From the NCBI GenBank assembly GCA_002699125.1, contig PABI01000119.1, forward strand, positions 97,452-161,451: DNA of 64,000 bases. Reading direction: 5' to 3'. Below the pieces are notes generated by a model that was not told the DNA's origin, did no database searches, and worked only from the letters and a program-made list of their open reading frames with translations. Below, piece after piece: positions 1 through 7,820 of this stretch (the first letter of the stretch is position 1; each line of letters starts with the position of its first letter). Position numbers and translations under genes: made by a program. Source of the stretch: Anaerolineaceae bacterium. GTDB lineage: Bacteria; Chloroflexota; Anaerolineae; Promineifilales; Promineifilaceae.

Positions 1-609
1 ATGCAAGGATACACAACACTGTTAAGTGAAACCCAGGAACAGTTAGCGTATCAAGGTATTATGAGACCTACCCACATTTTTCTACAGGCTGGTGTCGGGG
101 CCTTTGCCGCTGCTATGATCGCTTATTACCAGAAGATATTTAGAGAGAACGCACCAATTTCTATCGTTGTTGAACCGCGAACGGCCGGATGTTTATATCA
201 CTCAATGCAAATCAGCGATGGCCTTCCCCATTCAATTTCCGGTGACTTGGATACGATTATGGCTGGCCTTGCCTGTGGCGAGCCCAGCCTGTTGGCCTGG
301 CAAATTATCAAAGACTATGCCGATTTTGTTATTACTGCACCCGATTATGTGGCCGCTAAAGGTATGCGCATGTATGGCGTACCGCTGAAGGGCGATCCGT
401 TTGTGGTTTCTGGCGAGTCTGGCGCCGTTACTTTGGGGGTTCTAAATTTTATCATGGAATATAAAGGCGCAGCCGAACTCAGAGCACAGTTAGGTTTGGA
501 TGCAAATTCCCAGGTGCTGCTGATTAACACAGAGGGGAATACAGATCCAGAGTATTTTCGCAATGTGGTTTGGAATGGTACCTATGCTGTTCCAGAAGCG
601 TATTGTTAG
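1..609 (+). CDS. dpaL: Diaminopropionate ammonia-lyase, C-terminal part (5' end outside window)
   Basis: Only the last 202 residues are in the window; the Met at base 1 is an in-frame internal codon, and the PLP-binding lysine must lie upstream. Visible family signatures are PTHIFLQAGVGAFAAA (about residues 23-38), GDLDTIMAGLACGEPS (about 81-96) and SGESGAVTLG (about 137-146), typical of fold-type II PLP enzymes of the DpaL/YgeX family, which split 2,3-diaminopropionate into pyruvate and ammonia. The characterised enzymes are about 400 residues, so about half is missing. It has no obvious link to the respiratory genes that follow. A different PLP lyase of the same fold is possible but the match to this family is close. 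Confidence 0.85.
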   Translation: MQGYTTLLSETQEQLAYQGIMRPTHIFLQAGVGAFAAAMIAYYQKIFRENAPISIVVEPRTAGCLYHSMQISDGLPHSISGDLDTIMAGLACGEPSLLAWQIIKDYADFVITAPDYVAAKGMRMYGVPLKGDPFVVSGESGAVTLGVLNFIMEYKGAAELRAQLGLDANSQVLLINTEGNTDPEYFRNVVWNGTYAVPEAYC

Positions 610-704
610 CCTGGCTTCAATTTTATTAAACGAACTCTAGGCTGTAAATGAGCAACTATTCATTGAAGGAACGGCCGTATCAAATAGCAATAAACAGGTG
701 AAAG

Positions 705-1247
705 ATGAGCAAAGATTTGATGATTACACCGCTTGGTCATATGCTTTTGACCCGGAAAAAAGACCAGCTTAAAAAAGCCATTTTAGAAACACAAGAGAGT
801 CTAGTCGATTTGACTCAAGGTGACTCTGGCGATGGATTTCAGGATGGTTTTTTATTGGAAACACAAACAAATGTTCAGATCATGCAAAACCGGCTTCGGG
901 AAATTAAAGCATTTCTGAAAGATGCTGTCGTTACAGCAGAGCCGGAGCAAAAAGATACAGTTTCTCTTGGGCACCGGATTGTGCTGACGCTTGCCTATCC
1001 ATCAGGTGAGCATGAATGGTTGACTGTTGTCCTTACAACCACTCATGAACTGGCTTTGTTGGAACAATCACTTTTAGATGACGAAATCCCAGTTTCCCCT
1101 AATTCTGCCTTAGGCAAAGCTATCTATGGTAAAAAAGTTGGAGACGATTTCAGCTATGAGATTGAGACTGGCACAGTTCGGGGAAAGTTATTAAAGATTG
1201 AGATTTGGAAATATGCTTTCGAGCTACCGAAATTCGCGTTGTTATGA
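705..1247 (+). CDS. GreA/GreB-like transcription elongation factor family protein
   Basis: A 180-residue protein whose C-terminal part carries the Gre FKBP-like domain hallmark, seen here as PVSPNSALGKAIYGKKVGDD followed by an acidic beta strand (about residues 130-160). The N-terminal half is a helical, Gln/Glu/Lys-rich segment compatible with the Gre coiled coil, but it lacks a clear pair of acidic tip residues and has a long insertion before the C-terminal domain. Gre factors bind the RNA polymerase secondary channel and rescue backtracked complexes; divergent relatives (Rnk, Gfh-like proteins) can inhibit instead. Start ATG follows CAGGTGAAAG. It overlaps the next gene by four bases (ATGA). 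Family is fairly sure, exact activity is not. Confidence 0.65.
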   Translation: MSKDLMITPLGHMLLTRKKDQLKKAILETQESLVDLTQGDSGDGFQDGFLLETQTNVQIMQNRLREIKAFLKDAVVTAEPEQKDTVSLGHRIVLTLAYPSGEHEWLTVVLTTTHELALLEQSLLDDEIPVSPNSALGKAIYGKKVGDDFSYEIETGTVRGKLLKIEIWKYAFELPKFALL

Positions 1248-1480
1248 AACAAATAATCAGAAACAAAAAATATCTGCCCATTGGTTTGGTAAGCGGGGCG
1301 ATTCTCCTAATATTTATCTGGAACCATTATTTTGGCCTGGCTGATGGTCCTGCAATTATATTGGTCATCTTTTTAAGCATAATATTAAGCTCTATGCTCT
1401 TGTGGGCTTATGCAAACAGGAAAGCAGATGGGACTGAGTGGTGGCAGGACGATAGTGCCTCTGGTTGGCGTGGTTATTAA
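1244..1480 (+). CDS. Small two-helix membrane protein, unknown function
   Basis: Seventy-eight residues. The start is taken at the ATG that overlaps the stop of the Gre-like gene (ATGA), implying translational coupling. Two hydrophobic segments (about residues 10-26 and 32-52) are preceded by a basic N-terminus (RNKK) and followed by a short tryptophan-rich tail (EWWQDDSASGWRGY). I do not recognise a family. The coupling suggests it is made together with the Gre-like protein. Confidence 0.55.
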   Translation: MKQIIRNKKYLPIGLVSGAILLIFIWNHYFGLADGPAIILVIFLSIILSSMLLWAYANRKADGTEWWQDDSASGWRGY

Positions 1481-1496
1481 TGTGACAGTTTGCCCT

Positions 1497-1515
1497 TTCA
1501 AATCAAATATTTGAA
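1497..1515. repeat. Short inverted repeat in the gap before the cytochrome b gene
   Basis: Seven-base perfect arms TTCAAAT / ATTTGAA with a five-base loop, 17 bases after the small membrane protein gene and about 115 bases before the next start. It could be an operator or a weak terminator; there is no clear T tract. Confidence 0.3.
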
Positions 1516-1630
1516 CACACAGTGTCAAACCTTGTGGGGACACGGTCTCCTTTCATATACTTGTTTTCTGTAATTTGCTTTCCTACTGACGCACAGTTAC
1601 CGAGTATCGTTTATCTACAGCGAGGTACCT

Positions 1631-2536
1631 ATGAGTCGAGAAGTTGTCAAAGCCACGAGTTGGGGGATGGGCACAACCTTAATTCTTGGTCTGCTCATTT
1701 TTGTTGGTTCCCGCAATTTGGCCCACTTTGATGCTGCCCTTGTTGCCTACACCACCGCCGTCCTTTTTGCCACCTTTGGCTTGACCTACCGCTATGCCAT
1801 GTGGTTGCAACGCCCACCAACGGCCGTTTACTGGAGGCGCGGCTGGCAAACATTTTTCAAAGGCGGCCACCGCTCGCGCAACTTGCGTGCCTGGGTCAAT
1901 CACGTCTTCAACGATATCCTCATCAACCGCTTCATTCTGGCCCGCGACAGAGTGCGTGGCGTCACCCACCTGCTCATTATGTGGGGCTGCATCATTGCCA
2001 TCGCCATTACCTTTCCCCTGGTTTTTGGTTGGCTGCACTTTGAATCTATTCCCGACGATTTGTCACTGTATCAGGCCTACGTTTTTGGTTTCCCCACCTT
2101 TACCTTTCCCGTTGATTCGGTCTTTGCCTTCTTTGCATTTCATGGACTGGTCTGGTCTTCCTTCATTGTCATTGCCGGGGTGATGCTGGCTATGCGCCGC
2201 CGGATGCGGGATGAAGGCGCAGCGGCATTGCAGCTTTTTGTGGAAGATTTTTTGCCCCTGTTTTTGCTCTTTGCCGTCAGCCTGACCGGACTGATGCTCA
2301 CCGCCAGCTACACCTGGATGCGCGGTTACGCCTACGACTTCATTGCCATTTTGCACGCCATTACCGTGATAGTGACCTTTTTGTGGCTGCCATTTGGCAA
2401 ATTTTTCCACATTTTTCAGCGTCCGGCGCAGTTGGCGGGCCACCTAAGCCGAGGGGCAATTCTACGGGCGCGCCAAGGCAAGCTGGATGAAGAGCAGGTG
2501 CGCGAACCGGGCTGGATTACGCAACTGCACTCTTGA
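1631..2536 (+). CDS. NarI/DsrM-like cytochrome b membrane protein
   Basis: A 301-residue polytopic protein with about six membrane segments. His residues sit at helix positions expected for heme b ligands: RGVTHLLIMWG (about 115), FHGLVW (about 175), LHAITV (about 247), and the cytoplasmic end GKFFHIFQRP (about 263), a layout like the cytochrome b subunits NarI, DsrM and HdrE that pass quinol electrons to iron-sulfur partners. The start follows GAGG at a good distance. No NarG/NarH genes adjoin it; the nitrate-reductase-like genes lie 25 kb away on the other strand, so it may be their missing quinol-oxidising subunit or serve another complex. That role is inference. Confidence 0.6.
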   Translation: MSREVVKATSWGMGTTLILGLLIFVGSRNLAHFDAALVAYTTAVLFATFGLTYRYAMWLQRPPTAVYWRRGWQTFFKGGHRSRNLRAWVNHVFNDILINRFILARDRVRGVTHLLIMWGCIIAIAITFPLVFGWLHFESIPDDLSLYQAYVFGFPTFTFPVDSVFAFFAFHGLVWSSFIVIAGVMLAMRRRMRDEGAAALQLFVEDFLPLFLLFAVSLTGLMLTASYTWMRGYAYDFIAILHAITVIVTFLWLPFGKFFHIFQRPAQLAGHLSRGAILRARQGKLDEEQVREPGWITQLHS

Positions 2537-2591
2537 GCATGATTATTGTCGTGGTGCTCCCTTCCTTTTACGCTCAACAAGCTGTCCCTTC

Positions 2592-2605
2592 TTGATCTAA
2601 ATCAT
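2592..2605. promoter_or_regulatory. FNR/DNR-type box upstream of flavodoxin
   Basis: TTGATCTAAATCAT, one base from the consensus TTGAT-N4-ATCAA, 64 bases upstream of the flavodoxin start. The same motif recurs in front of the ferredoxin and nirK genes, so control by one of the Crp/Fnr regulators of this window is plausible. Confidence 0.6.
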
Positions 2606-2668
2606 ATACGACCACCATCTCCCCTGATAGGCTAAGAGCAAATAGTCCAACATAAATGGAGGTGTGCT

Positions 2669-3214
2669 ATGACCCCAATTGGTTTGTTTTATGGCACCGA
2701 TACTGGTTTTACAGAAATCGTTGTCAAATTATTATTAGAAGAATTTGAACTTGTCGCCCCCGGCTTGCTCACCGTGCACAACATCGCTGATGTGCCAATC
2801 GCCACCCTACAGCAGTATGAACATTTGATTATTGGCTGTCCTACCTGGGATATCGGTCAGTTACAGGCTGATTGGGATAAAGCATACAATGAGTTAGATA
2901 CGCTGGATTTATCTGGTAAGCAGGTTGCTATTTTTGGCCTGGGGGATCAATATGGCTATCCCGACAGCTACTGTGATGCCATTGGCATTCTGGCCGAAAA
3001 GTTTGCCAGCCTGGGTGCGGAATTGATGGGATTTACTCAAACCGAAGGGTATGAATTCACCTATTCGGAGGGGGTAAAGGATGGGCAATTTCTGGGCCTG
3101 GCGTTAGACGAAGACAACGAAAGCGATAAGTCACCGCAGCGTGTATCAGATTGGGTCTGGCAGTTGGTGGATGAATTTGACCTGGTGCATTTTCTGGAAC
3201 CGATTCCGGCTTAA
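2669..3214 (+). CDS. Long-chain flavodoxin
   Basis: A 181-residue FMN electron carrier. The phosphate-binding loop GTDTGFTE (about residues 9-16), the aromatic isoalloxazine-contact region PTWDIGQLQADW (about 57-68) and GLGDQYGYPDSYCDA (about 91-105) are in the expected order, and the 20-residue insertion of long-chain flavodoxins is present (GAELMGFTQTEGYEFTYSEG region). The start is preceded by GGAGG and, further up, by an FNR-type box, suggesting induction under low oxygen or NO. It may act as a low-potential donor for the neighbouring repair or respiratory proteins; its partner cannot be read from the sequence. Confidence 0.92.
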   Translation: MTPIGLFYGTDTGFTEIVVKLLLEEFELVAPGLLTVHNIADVPIATLQQYEHLIIGCPTWDIGQLQADWDKAYNELDTLDLSGKQVAIFGLGDQYGYPDSYCDAIGILAEKFASLGAELMGFTQTEGYEFTYSEGVKDGQFLGLALDEDNESDKSPQRVSDWVWQLVDEFDLVHFLEPIPA

Positions 3215-3310
3215 CTACCAGTCAACCAGACTACTATGCTGCTTTAAACAAGCCGACCATTAAACAAAAAGCGTTATTGAATTGCCAGCTTATTTGCAGG
3301 AGAAATAGGT

Positions 3311-3544
3311 ATGATCCAACCTACAATTACCAGCGAAATGACTGTTTTTGATGTGCTAGACCAGGTTCCTGGAGCGATTGAACTTTTCCAACAGCACGGC
3401 GTTAATCCAACCGGCGAGTGTGCCTTCTTCACCCGGCAAATACGGCTCAAGGATACTCCAGAACGCTGTCATGTGGTTGATCTTGATAAACTAATTCTAA
3501 AACTAAATGTAGCTATACACGAAAAGGATGTAGCCGATAAATAG
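3311..3544 (+). CDS. DUF1858-like small protein
   Basis: Seventy-seven residues: TVFDVLDQVPGAIELFQQHGVNP followed by one Cys in TGECAFF. The pattern (a short helix pair, then xxFxxxGxxC) resembles DUF1858 and the N-terminal domain of ScdA/Ric proteins, which bind or sense redox ligands. AGGAG lies upstream of the start. It directly precedes ric, so a joint role in metal-centre repair or NO response is a reasonable inference. Confidence 0.55.
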   Translation: MIQPTITSEMTVFDVLDQVPGAIELFQQHGVNPTGECAFFTRQIRLKDTPERCHVVDLDKLILKLNVAIHEKDVADK

Positions 3545-3595
3545 TCTTGCAACTCATTCCTATCCAAAATAGTACGATAAATCGAGGACGATTAA

Positions 3596-4357
3596 ATGAT
3601 AATAGATACACCATCTCAATTGAATGTTGAACAATCTGTGGGTGCCTGGGTTACGGCCGATTATCGGTTAGCAGCTGTTTTTCAGAAATATGGCATTGAT
3701 TTCTGCTGTGGCGGACAGAAATCGGTCAGAGAAGCCTGCGCAGAGCAGGATATTAGCCCGGACATGATTTTACAAGAGGTAGCACAAGGTACTGAGACAC
3801 CCACCAGCAGCGGGGAACGGTATGACCAGTGGACTTTGGATTTTCTGGCTGACTATATCGTTAACCAGTTCCATATCTACACAAAAAAGATGTTACCTCA
3901 CCTGAGTGAGACCATCGAAGCCGTAGCCAATGCACATGGTGAAAGCCATCCAGAAACCCGCATTATTGCCGCCCTGTGGCCGGAGGTTCGGGGTGAATTG
4001 GCCCAGCATATGCAAAAAGAGGAATTGTTGCTATTTCCTTACATCAAGCGCTTAGTCCGCGCTCAGGCAGAAGACGATATGCCACCTGTACCCCCCTTTG
4101 GTTCAGCACGAGTTCTGATTGAGGCAATGGAAGCCGAGCATGATGAAACCGGAGATGCGTTACACCAAATTGCTGCTCTAAGCAATAACTATACGCTACC
4201 AGAAGACGCCTGCCCGACCTTCCAAACCCTCTATGCGCTCCTAAAGGAATTTGATGCGGCAACCAAGAAGCACATGCATTTAGAAAACAATATTCTTTTC
4301 CCTCAAGCCATTGAACTGGAGGAAACGATCCGTGCGGACAAAACCTTAACCTGGTAG
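3596..4357 (+). CDS. ric: Iron-sulfur cluster repair di-iron protein Ric (YtfE/ScdA)
   Basis: A 253-residue protein with the two-domain Ric architecture. The N-terminal DUF542 domain has YGIDFCCGG (about residues 30-38) with the paired cysteines; the C-terminal hemerythrin-like domain carries the di-iron ligand set in order: HIYTKKMLPHL (about 95-105), HMQKEELLLFPYI (about 141-153), EAEHDE (about 179-184) and KKHMHLENNILFPQ (about 222-235). Ric proteins repair iron-sulfur and di-iron centres damaged by nitric oxide or oxidants. GAGGA precedes the start. Its place beside flavodoxin and a DUF1858 protein, in a window rich in nitrite respiration genes, fits protection against self-made NO. Confidence 0.93.
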   Translation: MIIDTPSQLNVEQSVGAWVTADYRLAAVFQKYGIDFCCGGQKSVREACAEQDISPDMILQEVAQGTETPTSSGERYDQWTLDFLADYIVNQFHIYTKKMLPHLSETIEAVANAHGESHPETRIIAALWPEVRGELAQHMQKEELLLFPYIKRLVRAQAEDDMPPVPPFGSARVLIEAMEAEHDETGDALHQIAALSNNYTLPEDACPTFQTLYALLKEFDAATKKHMHLENNILFPQAIELEETIRADKTLTW

Positions 4358-4390
4358 GTATATTTCATTTCTGAAAGGAGAAAATTTATT

Positions 4391-4624
4391 ATGACTGACG
4401 ATTTATGGTTGGCTTCTCTACAAACAGATACGCCACAAGAAGGATTTGAGCTGGCGATTACGCTGAGCCGTCGCGGTGTTAAATACACTCAGCCCGATGT
4501 TGAGGTGTTGAAGCGACTGCGTCCTGATTATGCTGAATCGGCGGATTCGCTAACGGCCGCATCCCAGGTGATTGCCATCAATTTCCAAACAATCGCCGCA
4601 GCCAATAATTATTGGCGATCCTAA
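4391..4624 (+). CDS. Small acidic protein of unknown function
   Basis: Seventy-seven residues, soluble, no cysteine and no signal. AGGAG lies 12 bases before the ATG, and the gene follows ric after 33 bases, so it is probably co-transcribed with it. I do not recognise the family. The gene ends just before a terminator-like hairpin that separates it from convergent genes. Confidence 0.5.
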   Translation: MTDDLWLASLQTDTPQEGFELAITLSRRGVKYTQPDVEVLKRLRPDYAESADSLTAASQVIAINFQTIAAANNYWRS

Positions 4625-4633
4625 TCCTCAAAA

Positions 4634-4667
4634 GTCAGGGGGACACAGCGCTGCTTTGCCCCCTGAC
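4634..4667. terminator. Bidirectional terminator-like hairpin between convergent genes
   Basis: Perfect nine-base arms GTCAGGGGG / CCCCCTGAC around a 16-base loop, placed in the 49-base gap between two convergent genes. The arms are very GC-rich but no real T tract follows on either strand. Confidence 0.6.
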
Positions 4668-4673
4668 CCTTGC

Positions 4674-5357
4674 TTAAATTTTATCTGGTGAGATTTGGAA
4701 GGTTTGTGCCAACAACGACCGTTCCCCTTCCCGTAATACGAACCACCCTAAAACCGCACCGCCCAACAGGACAGTTAACCAGCCAAATATAGTGAGCTGT
4801 GCTTGCCATACGTTAGCGTAATTAATGCTGTTGATCATATGCGTGGGGCCGGCCCAAAATTGCACAGTAAGTGTAGCGATGCCGCCTACGATCAACGCAG
4901 CGCTGGCACCTAAACCGGTGACGTGATCATCATGCCCTTCCAGGTTGATTCGCTTCCAGATGCCGGGAATGCGGAACAGCAGAAAGATAATCAGAGTCAA
5001 CGCTGTCACGTAGACAATGAAATCTTTGGGCATGGATGAGCCGCGTAAGGCGCGCGAAGTCACCATATGCAGCCCGCCGATCAGTAGGCCCCCAGCCAAC
5101 ACGATGAGCGCGTTGCGATAAGCATGTGGTTTGCCTCGCACCAGGGCCACCGCTACCCAGATACCAAGCACACCCAGCCCAATACCAGACAACACGTAAA
5201 AAATATACAACCACTGATATTGGGCAATCGCTTCCATGCCCTCATAGTTAGCGGCGTTTAGGGCGACACAGGTCGTACCAATCCCACCTAAAAGGGTAAT
5301 AACGGCCGTTAAACCCAACAGAACTATCCCGATAATTCGCGCAATTTTTCCAAACAT
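4674..5357 (-). CDS. Polytopic membrane protein (last gene of the heme-type membrane operon)
   Basis: About 227 residues; the start chosen is the ATG preceded by GGAGGGTAG rather than an upstream in-frame codon. There are about six membrane helices separated by short charged loops; His residues occur in GGLHMVTSRALRG and GPTHMIN. I do not recognise a family. It begins 13 bases after the preceding gene and is therefore the promoter-distal member of the run that starts at 11136. Its role is likely tied to the large His-pair membrane protein of the same operon. Confidence 0.55.
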   Translation of the reverse strand: MFGKIARIIGIVLLGLTAVITLLGGIGTTCVALNAANYEGMEAIAQYQWLYIFYVLSGIGLGVLGIWVAVALVRGKPHAYRNALIVLAGGLLIGGLHMVTSRALRGSSMPKDFIVYVTALTLIIFLLFRIPGIWKRINLEGHDDHVTGLGASAALIVGGIATLTVQFWAGPTHMINSINYANVWQAQLTIFGWLTVLLGGAVLGWFVLREGERSLLAQTFQISPDKI

Positions 5358-5370
5358 GACTACCCTCCAG

Positions 5371-5976
5371 CTAAACAAACGAGAACCCGGCCACAAAAGC
5401 GGCCGTCATCAAAAATAACAGCCCCGGTAAAACCATTAAAATCGTTTCCTGTGGCAAAACAGGCCTGCCCGCTTTCAAAAACGACAGCAGCAGCCCGCCT
5501 AGCCCAATCAGGGCACCGCCCATCCCGACCAGGGAAAATCCCCACGGAGCGGCCTGGTTTGCGCTTAGCACAATTGGCAAAATAAATATGATCAAACCGG
5601 CGACGCCGTGGACAAAAGCCAAAATCAAGGTTGCCACTTTTCCCGGCCACAGAAAACGCGCCAAGGCAACGGCAGTTAATCCCGTCACCACAAATATGAA
5701 ATAAATCATCCGCCAGGCGGCCACAAATTCCCAAACCAGGCCCAATGACAAGCTCAGCGGCATAATCGTAGAAACGATAACCACAAAGGGGCTGTCCAGC
5801 GCCTCAAAGCCAAAGATGATCAGCAGCAGCCCGGCCAGCAGCAGCACGCCAAAGCCGGTCGTGTAGGCCCAAACGGCCGTCGGCGGTGCGCCCTCTACGC
5901 CGATGACAATCTGGTATGCGGCCAGAAGTCCGGTGAGCAAAAGCAGAATGCGGTGTATGAAGGTGATTTTTTTCAC
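5371..5976 (-). CDS. Polytopic membrane protein, unknown function
   Basis: A 201-residue, very hydrophobic protein with about six predicted membrane segments and almost no extramembrane sequence. The start is a GTG six bases after the stop of the farnesyltransferase gene, consistent with translational coupling. No conserved ligand motif is obvious. Family not recognised; it is listed as a member of the same putative membrane complex because of spacing and strand. Confidence 0.5.
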   Translation of the reverse strand: MKKITFIHRILLLLTGLLAAYQIVIGVEGAPPTAVWAYTTGFGVLLLAGLLLIIFGFEALDSPFVVIVSTIMPLSLSLGLVWEFVAAWRMIYFIFVVTGLTAVALARFLWPGKVATLILAFVHGVAGLIIFILPIVLSANQAAPWGFSLVGMGGALIGLGGLLLSFLKAGRPVLPQETILMVLPGLLFLMTAAFVAGFSFV

Positions 5977-5982
5977 GATAAA

Positions 5983-6849
5983 TCAGACAAATATAAACAG
6001 CAGCATCACGCTGAGCATATAGAGCGAGGCATACTTAAACAAGCCAAAGTTGAGCTTATCAGATGGCTGTGTTGAACTGCGAACCGCCAGCAGCAACAAC
6101 CCCACCGACAGGACCGCCATCAGGCGCAGGTAACCGATGGTCAGACCAATCCCATAAGCGGCAGCGACCATCATCAGTGCCGCCAGCACGCTGGAAATGG
6201 CGATAATGATGCGCGTGACTCGTTCTCCATACGCGGCCGGAAAGGTTGGTACGCTCGCCTGCCGGTAATCTTCACGGTAACGCAGGCTGAAAGTCATGAT
6301 ATGGGTAGGAATCCAAAAGAGGACGGCCAGCGCCAGCGCCAGCCCCACCCATTCAATCTGCCCCGTGCCCAAGGCGCGCCCGGCCAGGGCAGGCATGCCG
6401 CCGGAGACGCCGCCCCAGATAATGCTCCAGGGCGTGCGGCGCTTGAGCCAGATCGTGTAGATCACCACGTCGAAGAACAGCCCGGCAAAAACAATCAGGC
6501 CATAGAGCGCATCCAGGGCCATCGCCCACACGATGCCCACTGTGGCAAACAGCAATCCCAACCGTAACGCGTCGCGGGGGCTGACCCGGCCTGAGGGCAA
6601 CGGCCGTTTCCGGGTTCGTTCCATAGCGGCGTCAATATCCCGGTCATACCACATGTTCAAAATGGTGCTGCCGCTGATTGCCAGAATCAGGCTGCCCGTC
6701 AGCGCCAGCAGCGTTTGCCAGTTGTTCACCGGACAGCGCGTGCTCATATACCCGGCCAGCCCTGTCAGCAGCAGTAATCCGGTCTGCAAACTTTTGAACA
6801 GCGGCCAATAGAGCTTAACTTTTGTATGGATGTTCGTGATGTATTTCAT
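5983..6849 (-). CDS. ctaB: Heme farnesyltransferase, CtaB/CyoE-like (UbiA superfamily)
   Basis: About 288 residues with nine or so membrane segments. The two UbiA-family prenyl-diphosphate motifs are present: NMWYDRDIDAAMERTRKRP (about residues 76-94) and a second loop after YTIWLKRRTPWSIIWGG. Family members convert protoheme to heme O, the precursor of heme A. The ATG with GGAG upstream is preferred over an in-frame TTG 12 bases earlier. No canonical cytochrome c oxidase genes lie nearby; instead it sits between His-rich membrane proteins, suggesting that one of them uses heme O or A, or that the gene serves a distant oxidase. Confidence 0.85.
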   Translation of the reverse strand: MKYITNIHTKVKLYWPLFKSLQTGLLLLTGLAGYMSTRCPVNNWQTLLALTGSLILAISGSTILNMWYDRDIDAAMERTRKRPLPSGRVSPRDALRLGLLFATVGIVWAMALDALYGLIVFAGLFFDVVIYTIWLKRRTPWSIIWGGVSGGMPALAGRALGTGQIEWVGLALALAVLFWIPTHIMTFSLRYREDYRQASVPTFPAAYGERVTRIIIAISSVLAALMMVAAAYGIGLTIGYLRLMAVLSVGLLLLAVRSSTQPSDKLNFGLFKYASLYMLSVMLLFIFV

Positions 6850-6872
6850 CTTTGGCTCCAAAATATGCCCAC

Positions 6873-7820
6873 CTACCTGGCACAGCGGAAACTGGCCGCC
6901 GGACTGTAATAGGTCGGGCTGGCGCTATTGTTTTTCCAGACGCGCAAATCCACTTCGTAGGAGTAAAAGCTGCCGCCGCGCAAATAACGATAATGCTGGT
7001 CCGGGTAATCATCTCCGGTCCATTGCCACACATTGCCGGCCATGTCATACAAACCGTAAGGGCTGGCCGCGTCCAGCGTCTCATAGCCGTCATAGGTACG
7101 GCCGTTATACAATCCCACCGGCGTGGTATTCCCCAGCTTGCCAAACAGCTTCTCAAACAGGTCAAATGAAGAGTAGTAATTGGCCTGGTTGCCCTCTATC
7201 TCCGTGCCCCAGGGGAAAGGTAGACCATGCCCATCGACCAGTTCCGTACCTCGCGCTGCTTTTTCCCACTCTACTTCCGTGGGCAGGCGGTAGCCGTAGA
7301 ATTCACAGTAGGCGTTCGCGCCGAACCAGGAAACCATCGTCATGGGATGGTTGGCATATTCAGGAATCGGCTCAAATTGGTCACCGTCGAAGCGCAGACG
7401 CAGCCCTGCCTCTGCCAGCAGCACATACAGCTTATCTCCTGCCGTGATTTCTTCTTCGTGTTCATACCCGTCAAACGGATCGCCCGGATAATAGCCGGCG
7501 ACGCCATACAACACCTGCGCCGTACCTCCGGCGATCACGTTCACATCGCCAATGCGGATGTCCCCGGCTGACAGCGCCTCGTTGAGAAAACGGCCGTACT
7601 GCTCATTGGTTACATTGGTAATCATGATCTCGTACGCTTCAACCATCGTCATGTGGTCGTGCTGGCCGTAAGGGAATTCTCCGGCCGGCACCTGGACCCA
7701 CGCCTCCGGGTCGATGCCGGTATCCAGATAGGGCGGTGTCACGGCGCTGATATCGGGCGTTGGCCCGCAAGCGGCCAACAGCAACCCAAGCAGAAACAGG
7801 GAAAGGAGCTTTCGTTTCAT
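6873..7820 (-). CDS. Formylglycine-generating-enzyme (SUMF1/FGE-sulfatase domain) family lipoprotein
   Basis: A 315-residue protein with a lipoprotein signal peptide ending LLLAAC (about residues 13-18) and an FGE-sulfatase domain over the rest: GEFPYG, NEQYGRFLNEA, HPMTMVSWFGANAYCEFYGY, RLPTEVEWEKAARG, and the C-terminal GNVWQWTGDDY...LRGGSFYS. Enzymatic FGEs oxidise a sulfatase cysteine; many bacterial members lack that activity and act as binding or maturation factors. Its first codon overlaps the preceding stop (ATGA). No sulfatase gene lies here, so a role in assembling the surrounding membrane complex is an inference rather than a known function. Confidence 0.75.
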   Translation of the reverse strand: MKRKLLSLFLLGLLLAACGPTPDISAVTPPYLDTGIDPEAWVQVPAGEFPYGQHDHMTMVEAYEIMITNVTNEQYGRFLNEALSAGDIRIGDVNVIAGGTAQVLYGVAGYYPGDPFDGYEHEEEITAGDKLYVLLAEAGLRLRFDGDQFEPIPEYANHPMTMVSWFGANAYCEFYGYRLPTEVEWEKAARGTELVDGHGLPFPWGTEIEGNQANYYSSFDLFEKLFGKLGNTTPVGLYNGRTYDGYETLDAASPYGLYDMAGNVWQWTGDDYPDQHYRYLRGGSFYSYEVDLRVWKNNSASPTYYSPAASFRCAR

